Source: Leyella stercorea
GTDB lineage: Bacteria; Bacteroidota; Bacteroidia; Bacteroidales; Bacteroidaceae
Direction: 5' to 3'
Length of the DNA: 38,647 nt
NCBI RefSeq assembly: GCF_021531355.1
Contig: NZ_JADYTS010000025.1
Coordinates: 1-38,647, forward strand
Shown one piece after another: positions 32,908 to 38,647 of the stretch (position 1 is the first letter of the stretch; each line of letters begins with the position of its first letter). Below the pieces are notes generated by a model that did no database searches, was not told the DNA's origin, and worked only from the letters and a program-made list of their open reading frames with translations. Both the position numbers and the translations under genes were made by a program.

Positions 32908-33728
32908 TAATATGATTCAGTTTCGTTAGGGAAGTCAGTCGACTTGACGTCGTTGACATACTGTGCTATGGCAGAAGTCATGACGTTGTACAGATCAGCG
33001 TATTTTCTTACAAACTTTGGCCTGAAGCTTGGATTCATGCCGAGCATGTCAGCATAAACAAGCACCTGTCCGTCGCAACAGTTTCCTGCGCCAATGCCTA
33101 TAGTGGCACAGCTTACGCTTTCAGTCACCTTCTGTGCGAGTGCAGCTGGAACTTTCTCAAGCACAATACAGAAGCATCCGGCTTCATCGAGTGCCTTGGC
33201 ATCGGATATGAGCTTCTCAGCTTCGGCATCGTCTTTGGCTCGCAGTCCGTAGCCTCCGAATTTATGTACACTTTGAGGTGTCAGTCCTAAATGTCCGCTA
33301 ACTGGGATTCCTGCGTCTACCATTCGATTTATCATCGGTGCAATCTCAGCTCCGCCTTCTATCTTCACGGCGTCAACGCCCGTTTCCTTCATTATGCGTA
33401 TTGCGTTGCGCAGTCCGTCCTCTTCCGACACTTGGTAGCTGCCGAATGGCATGTCACATATTACGAGAGCATGGTTTACGGCGCGTGCTACCGAGCGTGC
33501 GTGGTAAATCATTTCGTCGACGGTTATGGGCAGGGTTGTCATATTGCCATCCATTACGTTAGAAGCCGAGTCGCCTACAAGAATTGCGTCCACTCCGCCA
33601 GCGTCAATTATCGATGCTGAAGTGTAGTCGTAAGCGGTTAGCCAACTTATCTTCTCGCCGTTGCGTTTCATCTCAAAAAACAGGGGGGCTGTAATCTTCT
33701 TCTTGCTTGTGCTTAAATATCCAGACAT
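32907..33728 (-). CDS. panB: 3-methyl-2-oxobutanoate hydroxymethyltransferase
   Basis: PanB transfers a hydroxymethyl group from 5,10-methylene-tetrahydrofolate to 2-ketoisovalerate, giving ketopantoate for pantothenate and coenzyme A. The 273-residue protein has the expected Mg2+ ligands D53 (LVGDSASNVMDG) and D92 (CDMPFGSY), with E124 in VKIEGG and the catalytic-type E191 in VLEKVP; HLGLTPQSVHKFGGY is also diagnostic. The length is typical. It is transcribed from a consensus promoter with a leader of about 72 bases that contains a 6-bp hairpin, and it leads the operon with the MFS, cupin and MATE genes. Other pantothenate genes (panC, panD) are not in the window. Confidence 0.96.
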   Translation of the reverse strand: MSGYLSTSKKKITAPLFFEMKRNGEKISWLTAYDYTSASIIDAGGVDAILVGDSASNVMDGNMTTLPITVDEMIYHARSVARAVNHALVICDMPFGSYQVSEEDGLRNAIRIMKETGVDAVKIEGGAEIAPMINRMVDAGIPVSGHLGLTPQSVHKFGGYGLRAKDDAEAEKLISDAKALDEAGCFCIVLEKVPAALAQKVTESVSCATIGIGAGNCCDGQVLVYADMLGMNPSFRPKFVRKYADLYNVMTSAIAQYVNDVKSTDFPNETESY

Positions 33729-33754
33729 GTTATTTTTGTTTGTTTCACTATGTT

Positions 33755-33774
33755 GCCACAGCTTGGCTTGTGGC
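33755..33774 (-). other. Hairpin in the panB leader
   Basis: GCCACA (33755-33760) pairs with TGTGGC (33769-33774) around an 8-base loop, inside the predicted panB leader and 27 bases before the start codon. Its role is unknown. Confidence 0.45.
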
Positions 33775-33806
33775 GCTTTTATGTATAATTTGTTTTAAAC
33801 GATGTA

Positions 33807-33838
33807 CAAAATTACATCTTTTTTATTAATCGGGCAAA
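33807..33838 (-). promoter_or_regulatory. Bacteroidota-type promoter for panB
   Basis: On the minus strand, TTTG (33835-33838), 20 bases, then TAATTTTG (33807-33814): an exact consensus match. Confidence 0.75.
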
Positions 33839-33885
33839 GGTTTATCCCATATTAAAGTGGGTAGACCCTATTTTTCTAGCAAATA

Positions 33886-35079
33886 CTATAATTTAAACCT
33901 ATGTTTTCTTGATGCCTTGTGCGGAGTGTCGCCGCCGGGTGTTATGTCAGGTAGAAATTGTGTAGCGCCGCTACCACGAGCTGCTCCGCGATACTGGCGC
34001 CATCGGTCGTGAATGCGCGCCACGTATGTCACGGTTTCGTGTCCGCGCATATATCCGTACTTCACTACAGGGTCGTTGTAGTATTGTGGCGTGCTTAGTT
34101 TCAACACAAACTCTGCCACGTCAGCCCATTTGTATTGGTTTTTGCCGTATTTTCTTGCCAATGCCATAGCATCGCGTATGTGTAGCGAGCCTCCGTTGTA
34201 GCTACCGAGTACGAACGACTGGCGCTCTAATGGGTCTCTTACATCTTGAAAGGAAGAGTTTAGCTTATTAATGTAACGTGCTGAAGCATAAATGTTTTCT
34301 TCGGGGTCGTAAATCTTAGACATTGGCAGTCCGAGTTGGGCTGCTGTAGACGGCATTATCTGCATCAATCCGCAAGCTCCTGCCCATGAGTATGCCTTGG
34401 GGTCGAAGCAAGATTCCTGATAGCATTGGGCGGCAAGCAGTCGCCAGTCCCATCGTGCTATGGGCGAATACTTTATGAAAAGATGGTCGTATTGCGAAAT
34501 AATGCCCGACTTGGCGTTGAGCATTGGAGCATAAGTGTGTCGGTGGATGCTCTGCGTAGAGTATCTGAGACGCTCCTCGTTCTGTATTTGTGCAATAAGT
34601 TTCGGTGTGTACCAGTTATTTATTGAGTCGGCAAGTTCTTTGGAGTCCTTGCTGGTCAGCCACGATGTCTTGAGCGAGTCTACGGCATATCCGCATGGTA
34701 TGGTTCCTTTTGTGGCTTTCGGCATCTGATAGGCAATGATGTCGGCCTCGCCGTCCTTAAGTCGTCTGAGCATTTCTTCTACGCTCTTGCATACCTCTAC
34801 TCTGAGCGATACGCCTATGTGTTGGGCAAACTTCTCGCATAGCAGAAACTGTGTGCCCATGCCACGTCCATGATAGTCGAAATAAGTGTCTGGACCGGTC
34901 ATGGTAAGCATAATCAGTTCGCCGTTCTGCATCATGTCGTCCATTGAAAGATTGGAACTGATGGCTGTGGTGTCGTCATCGATAGGTTCGCCCCATGGAG
35001 TCATCTCCTTGTTTTTTTTCTCGCTGCATCCGCAAATGCATATTGCGACTAAAATAATGTATAAATATTGTAATTGCAT
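33886..35079 (-). CDS. mltF: MltF-like membrane-bound lytic transglycosylase
   Basis: This 397-residue lipoprotein cleaves peptidoglycan glycan strands. A short signal ends in ICGC, with C18 the likely lipidation site. Residues about 50-170 form a solute-binding-protein-like (SBP family 3) regulatory domain, and about 195-350 an SLT-type catalytic domain: RLLAAQCYQESCFDPKAYSW with catalytic E222, then GACGLMQIMPSTAAQLGL and later SFVLGSYNGGSLHI. This two-domain order is MltF. Compared with E. coli MltF (about 520 residues) it is short, mainly in the SBP domain. The C-terminal 40 residues are basic and low in structure. It is divergent from hisG, with interleaved promoters. Confidence 0.92.
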   Translation of the reverse strand: MQLQYLYIILVAICICGCSEKKNKEMTPWGEPIDDDTTAISSNLSMDDMMQNGELIMLTMTGPDTYFDYHGRGMGTQFLLCEKFAQHIGVSLRVEVCKSVEEMLRRLKDGEADIIAYQMPKATKGTIPCGYAVDSLKTSWLTSKDSKELADSINNWYTPKLIAQIQNEERLRYSTQSIHRHTYAPMLNAKSGIISQYDHLFIKYSPIARWDWRLLAAQCYQESCFDPKAYSWAGACGLMQIMPSTAAQLGLPMSKIYDPEENIYASARYINKLNSSFQDVRDPLERQSFVLGSYNGGSLHIRDAMALARKYGKNQYKWADVAEFVLKLSTPQYYNDPVVKYGYMRGHETVTYVARIHDRWRQYRGAARGSGATQFLPDITPGGDTPHKASRKHRFKL

Positions 35080-35102
35080 AGAATATACGTCTATTTTGCT
35101 TA

Positions 35103-35135
35103 CAAAAGTACAATAATTTTTGCATAATACCTAAA
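35103..35135 (-). promoter_or_regulatory. Probable promoter of the lytic transglycosylase gene
   Basis: On the minus strand, TACTTTTG (35103-35110) is a full -7 match; TTTA (35132-35135), 21 bases upstream, is a one-mismatch -33 element. It overlaps the hisG promoter on the other strand. Confidence 0.55.
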
Positions 35136-35150
35136 AATAAGTTACTTTTG
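35119..35150 (+). promoter_or_regulatory. Promoter of the his operon
   Basis: TTTG at 35119-35122, 20 bases, then TACTTTTG at 35143-35150: an exact consensus match. The leader to hisG is about 30 bases, too short for a classical his attenuator peptide. Confidence 0.75.
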
Positions 35151-35187
35151 CGACACTTTAAGGTAAGAAATATAATTTTTTCAGAGT

Positions 35188-36039
35188 ATGTTAAGAATTG
35201 CAGTCCAATCGAAGGGTCGTCTGTATGACGATACCATGAATCTGCTTGCTGAAGCCGACATCAAGGTGAGTTCGAGCAAGCGCACACTTTTAGTACAGGC
35301 GTCCAACTTTCCGCTTGAGGTTCTTTTCCTGCGCGACGATGACATTCCGCAGAGTGTGGCTTCTGGCGTTGCCGACATAGGTATAGTAGGCGAGAACGAG
35401 TATCAGGAGCGTGGTGAGAATGTTCAGATATTGTCTCGTCTTGGATTCAGCAAGTGTCGTCTGTCGCTCGCCATTTCTAAGGAGGTTAACTATACCGGAC
35501 CTCAATGGTTCAACGGCAAGCGTATTGCCACTTCTTATCCTAACATCTTAAGCAAATACTTGCGTCAAAATGGCATAAGTGCTGATATTCACGTAATTAC
35601 TGGTAGTGTGGAGATTAGCCCGGGTATCGGTCTTGCTGATGGAATCTTCGACATCGTAAGCTCGGGCAGTACGCTTGTGAGCAATAATCTGCGAGAGGTG
35701 GAAATCGTCACTCATAGTGAGGCATTGCTTGTAGGCAACTGGAATCTCGACGACGAGAAGCATCAGATACTCAACGAAATGCTGTTCCGCTTCTCGGCAG
35801 TACGCTCTGCTCAGGACAAGAAGTATGTGATGATGAACGCTCCTAAAGCGAGTGTGCCCGAAATAATAAAGGTGTTGCCTGGCATAAAGAGCCCTACGGT
35901 AATTCCTCTTGCCGAAGATGGATGGTGTTCTGTACATACCGTGCTCGACGAGAAGCGTTTCTGGTCGATTATTGCCAAACTTAAGGATTTGGGTGCTCAG
36001 GGCATACTTGTTACGCCTATTGAGAAAATGATTCTGTAG
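35188..36039 (+). CDS. hisG: ATP phosphoribosyltransferase, long form
   Basis: HisG joins ATP and PRPP to give phosphoribosyl-ATP, the first and feedback-controlled step of histidine synthesis. The 283-residue length and the C-terminal ACT-like regulatory part (about residues 210-283, VIPLAEDGWCSVHTVLDE) mark the long, self-sufficient form that does not need HisZ. The catalytic part shows RIAVQSKGRL at the N-terminus, DIGIVGENEYQE, and the PRPP-binding segment EISPGIGLADGIFDIVSSGSTL. It is first in hisG-hisD-hisC. The 62-base gap to hisD contains a 14-bp tandem duplication that includes the hisG stop codon. Confidence 0.96.
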   Translation: MLRIAVQSKGRLYDDTMNLLAEADIKVSSSKRTLLVQASNFPLEVLFLRDDDIPQSVASGVADIGIVGENEYQERGENVQILSRLGFSKCRLSLAISKEVNYTGPQWFNGKRIATSYPNILSKYLRQNGISADIHVITGSVEISPGIGLADGIFDIVSSGSTLVSNNLREVEIVTHSEALLVGNWNLDDEKHQILNEMLFRFSAVRSAQDKKYVMMNAPKASVPEIIKVLPGIKSPTVIPLAEDGWCSVHTVLDEKRFWSIIAKLKDLGAQGILVTPIEKMIL

Positions 36040-36061
36040 AAGATTTTCTGTAGAAGATTTT
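36034..36061 (+). repeat. 14-bp perfect tandem duplication at the hisG stop
   Basis: CTGTAGAAGATTTT at 36034-36047 is repeated exactly at 36048-36061. The first copy contains the hisG stop codon TAG (36037-36039). The second copy is entirely non-coding, so it looks like a recent slippage duplication. Confidence 0.9.
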
Positions 36062-36101
36062 GATGTTTTTATACTTATATTGAATTAGACGTATATAGAA
36101 T

Positions 36102-37394
36102 ATGAAGGTATATAATAATCCCGATAGTTCGGAATGGGCGGACATTTGTCTGCGTCCGCATCTTGACGTTTCGAGTCTCAATAGCGCTGTGTCGGGCATT
36201 CTCGACGATGTGCGACTTAGAGGCGACGAAGCTGTAAAGGAGTATGAGGCCAAGTTCGACCATGCTGTACTTGGCGAACTGATGGTAAGCGAAGAGGAGA
36301 AGGCTGAGGCAATGGCTAGTATTGACTGCGAACTACTTGAAGCCATAAAGCTTGCCCATGACAATATCTATAAGTTTCATAAGGCCCAACTCATGTCGGT
36401 CTGCAAAGTTGAGACTGCACCAGGCGTGGTGTGTTGGCAGAAGCAACTGCCCATAGAGCGTGTGGGATTGTATATACCGGGCGGCACGGCTCCGCTTTTC
36501 TCCACAGTTCTGATGCTTGCCACTCCAGCCAAGATAGCTGGTTGTAGCGAGATAGTGCTCTGCACACCTCCTATGGCCGATGGCAAGGTGAACCCTGCAA
36601 TCCTGGCTGCCGCAGATGTGGTGGGCGTAGAAAAGGTGTTCAAGATAGGTGGTGTGCAGGCTATCGGTGCAATGGCATACGGTACGCAGTCTGTGCCCAA
36701 GGTGTACAAGATATTCGGCCCAGGCAACCAGTATGTTATGGCTGCCAAACAGCATGTGTCGCTTCATGAGGTGGCAATAGATATGCCGGCAGGTCCGTCG
36801 GAGGTCTGCGTAATAGCCGATGCTGAGAGCAATGCAGAGTTTGTGGCAGCCGATCTTCTTTCGCAAGCTGAACATGGCATCGATTCGCAGGTGCTGCTTA
36901 TCAGTACATCGGAGGAGAAGATTGACTCTGTACAGCAGCAGATAGAGCTGCAGCTTGCCAAGTTGCCGCGTCGAGAGATAGCAATGAAGACGCTAGAAAA
37001 CAGTAAGGCTGTGCTTGTGCAGAATACCGATGAGGCAATAGACCTGAGCAACGCATACGCTCCCGAACACCTCATTATAGCCACAGCCGACTATGAGCGT
37101 CTGGCTGAAAGGGTGGTGAATGCCGGTAGCGTATTCCTTGGCGAGTATGCCTGCGAGAGTGCAGGCGACTATGCCAGCGGAACCAACCACACATTGCCCA
37201 CACACGGATATGCTACGGCTTACAATGGTGTGAATATTGACAGCTTCATGCGTAAGGTGACGTTCCAGCACTTAAGCGCCGAGGGCATCCGCTCTATAGG
37301 TCGCACTGTGGAGGTGATGGCTGCTGCCGAACATCTTGACGCTCATCGCAATGCCATGAGTGTGCGCATGGCCAAACTGAACTCTACTCATTAG
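36102..37394 (+). CDS. hisD: Histidinol dehydrogenase
   Basis: HisD oxidises L-histidinol twice with NAD+ to give L-histidine, the last two steps of the pathway; it is a Zn2+-dependent homodimer. The 430-residue protein has the conserved [14 protein letters not shown] block, [25 protein letters not shown], the zinc-binding region EHGIDSQ, the catalytic YAPEHL pair and [12 protein letters not shown], with a final EHLDAHRNA near the C-terminus supplying the last histidine ligand. The length is typical. It lies four bases before hisC. Confidence 0.97.
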   Translation: MKVYNNPDSSEWADICLRPHLDVSSLNSAVSGILDDVRLRGDEAVKEYEAKFDHAVLGELMVSEEEKAEAMASIDCELLEAIKLAHDNIYKFHKAQLMSVCKVETAPGVVCWQKQLPIERVGLYIPGGTAPLFSTVLMLATPAKIAGCSEIVLCTPPMADGKVNPAILAAADVVGVEKVFKIGGVQAIGAMAYGTQSVPKVYKIFGPGNQYVMAAKQHVSLHEVAIDMPAGPSEVCVIADAESNAEFVAADLLSQAEHGIDSQVLLISTSEEKIDSVQQQIELQLAKLPRREIAMKTLENSKAVLVQNTDEAIDLSNAYAPEHLIIATADYERLAERVVNAGSVFLGEYACESAGDYASGTNHTLPTHGYATAYNGVNIDSFMRKVTFQHLSAEGIRSIGRTVEVMAAAEHLDAHRNAMSVRMAKLNSTH

Positions 37395-37398
37395 CAAT

Positions 37399-38436
37399 AT
37401 GAAAAATCTTAGTGAACTTGTCAGACCCAACATTCTGGGTCTGGCACCATATAGCTGCGCTCGTGACGAATTCAAGGGTAGAGATGCCCATGTGTTTCTC
37501 GATGCCAACGAGAGTCCTTACAACTCGCCATTCAATCGTTATCCCGACCCTCTGCAGATGAAGGTGAAGGAGAAGCTGGCGCGTGTAAAGGGTGTTGCGT
37601 CCGAGAATATGTGTCTGGGCAACGGTAGTGACGAGACCATCGACCTTGCTTACAGATGTTTCTGTCGTCCAGGCATCGACAACGTGGTGGCCATGGAGCC
37701 TACATACGGTATGTATAAGGTTTGTGCCGATGTCAACGACGTGGAGTATCGCAAGGTACTGCTTGACGATAACTTTCAGATTTCAGCCGATGCTATGCTC
37801 TCCGCTTGCGACGACCGCTCGAAGATAATATGGATATGTTCTCCCAACAATCCTACGGGCAATCTCCTGAATGCTGTCGAGATAGAGAAGATACTCACTA
37901 CGTTTGGTGGTATTGTTGTAGTTGACGAGGCTTATTCTGACTTCAACAAGGCTCGTGCATGGCGTACGCGATTGGCTGAGTTTCCCAATCTAATTGTACT
38001 CAACACTATGAGCAAGGCTTGGGGATGTGCTGCCATTCGTCTTGGTATGGCGTTTGCAAGCAAGGATATAATCGATCTGTTTAGCAAGGTGAAGTATCCT
38101 TATAATGTCAACGAGCTTACCCAGAATTTTGCCGTTCAGCGCCTTTCGGATGCGTTTGAGGTGGAGAAGTGGGTGCGTACCATTGTTGTGGAGCGTGAAC
38201 GAATGGTAGTGGCTTTCGGTCAGCTACCCATTTGTGAGAAGGTTTATCCCACCGATGCCAATTTTTTCCTCGCCAAGGTGAGCGATGCTCCCCATATCTA
38301 CAACTACCTCATCGACAAAGGCATAGTTGTGCGCAATCGCAACAATGTGCAGCTCTGCCATAACTGTCTGCGCATAACTGTAGGGTCTAAGAAGGAGAAT
38401 AATGAATTGTTGGCTGCATTGAGGCAATATTTATAA
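37399..38436 (+). CDS. hisC: Histidinol-phosphate aminotransferase
   Basis: HisC transfers an amino group from glutamate to imidazole-acetol phosphate to give histidinol phosphate, with pyridoxal phosphate as cofactor. The 345-residue class I/II aminotransferase shows [45 protein letters not shown] and the cofactor lysine in [16 protein letters not shown]. The start is four bases after the hisD stop, so the two are tightly coupled. A strong terminator follows after 84 bases, so the operon ends here, and hisB, which is usually next in Bacteroidales, is not present in the window. Confidence 0.96.
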   Translation: MKNLSELVRPNILGLAPYSCARDEFKGRDAHVFLDANESPYNSPFNRYPDPLQMKVKEKLARVKGVASENMCLGNGSDETIDLAYRCFCRPGIDNVVAMEPTYGMYKVCADVNDVEYRKVLLDDNFQISADAMLSACDDRSKIIWICSPNNPTGNLLNAVEIEKILTTFGGIVVVDEAYSDFNKARAWRTRLAEFPNLIVLNTMSKAWGCAAIRLGMAFASKDIIDLFSKVKYPYNVNELTQNFAVQRLSDAFEVEKWVRTIVVERERMVVAFGQLPICEKVYPTDANFFLAKVSDAPHIYNYLIDKGIVVRNRNNVQLCHNCLRITVGSKKENNELLAALRQYL

Positions 38437-38520
38437 AGGATATATTGATAGAAAATATTGGCTTGTATGAAAATGTAAAGATAAAGCTAAAACTTTCTAA
38501 TACTTTGGTTATAAATAACT
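38437..38520 (+). other. AT-rich spacer after hisC
   Basis: AT-rich sequence between the hisC stop and the terminator. I see no open reading frame start with a promoter, and no recognisable motif. Confidence 0.5.
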
Positions 38521-38570
38521 AAAAACTCGTTGTACATTCTCCCAATCTGGATGTATAACGAGTTTTTGTT
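38521..38570 (+). terminator. Strong terminator after the his operon
   Basis: A 17-bp stem (38521-38537 with 38551-38567, one G-U pair), a 13-base loop, and T-rich sequence following. A-rich on the other side, so it may also work for a gene converging from beyond the window. Confidence 0.9.
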
Positions 38571-38581
38571 TTATCCCAAAT

Positions 38582-38638
38582 CGGTCATTAGAAAATGACA
38601 AGAAGCTTTTTCTAATGACCGCCATTAGAAAAACAGCT
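38582..38638. repeat. Three-armed inverted repeat cluster with mutually exclusive stems
   Basis: Arm 1 (38582-38595) and arm 2 (38608-38621) form a perfect 14-bp stem with a 12-base loop. Arm 2 (38607-38617) can instead pair with arm 3 (38623-38633) as a perfect 11-bp stem with a 5-base loop. Core CATTAGAAAA occurs directly in arms 1 and 3 and inverted in arm 2. The window ends 9 bases later, so more copies may follow. Confidence 0.75.
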
Positions 38639-38647
38639 TTGTATATG

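Overview
The window looks like chromosome from a member of the Bacteroidota, most likely a Prevotella-like member of the Bacteroidales. This is inferred from several signs. Many intergenic regions carry the Bacteroidota promoter pattern (TTTG, 19-21 bases, TAnnTTTG). Shine-Dalgarno sequences are nearly absent. There is a TonB-dependent receptor with a carboxypeptidase-regulatory-like N-terminus and a type IX secretion plug protein, plus a 29-residue AURKAIP1/COX24-type ribosomal protein gene and a MaeB-type malic enzyme. I see no tRNA, rRNA, CRISPR array, integrase, transposase or phage gene. Most of the window is core metabolism and housekeeping.

Layout. 1-1.4 kb (+): a response regulator overlapping a small membrane protein gene. 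1.4-5.3 kb (-): maeB, ispE and a NUDIX hydrolase. 5.4-8.1 kb: a TetR regulator (+), a membrane-anchored helix-hairpin-helix protein (-) and an AT-rich lipoprotein (+). 8.2-13.6 kb (-): an RluA-type pseudouridine synthase, a short CbpA-like co-chaperone, a TonB-dependent receptor and the T9SS plug protein. 13.8-18.8 kb (+): an ABC-F ATPase, grpE-dnaJ and folC. 18.8-19.2 kb: a gene-free, highly structured region. 19.2-22.9 kb (+): the galactose operon galM, an FHS sugar transporter and galK. 23.0-27.5 kb (+): a 1464-residue TamB-like protein. 27.6-29.7 kb (-): an HU-family protein, the 29-residue ribosomal protein and RNase G. 29.9-33.7 kb (-): panB, an MFS carrier, a cupin and a MATE pump. 33.9-35.1 kb (-): an MltF-like lytic transglycosylase. 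35.2-38.4 kb (+): hisG-hisD-hisC, then a strong terminator and a repeat cluster cut off by the window end.

How genes work together. GrpE and DnaJ are the nucleotide exchange factor and J-protein of the DnaK cycle. GalM, the sugar transporter and GalK cover uptake and the first steps of galactose use. PanB starts pantothenate synthesis and is translationally linked to an MFS carrier. HisG, HisD and HisC are three steps of histidine synthesis.

No complete new defence or mobile system is visible. The observations most worth following are: (1) a 23-bp terminator-shaped hairpin with a U tract that contains the start codon and first 15 codons of the TonB-dependent receptor gene; (2) seven consecutive 11-bp units with an invariant ARCGA core, part of a roughly 40-bp imperfect inverted repeat upstream of the gal operon; (3) an ABC-F protein in which three separate motif changes leave one canonical and one dead composite ATP site; (4) a three-armed set of inverted repeats with mutually exclusive pairings at the right edge.
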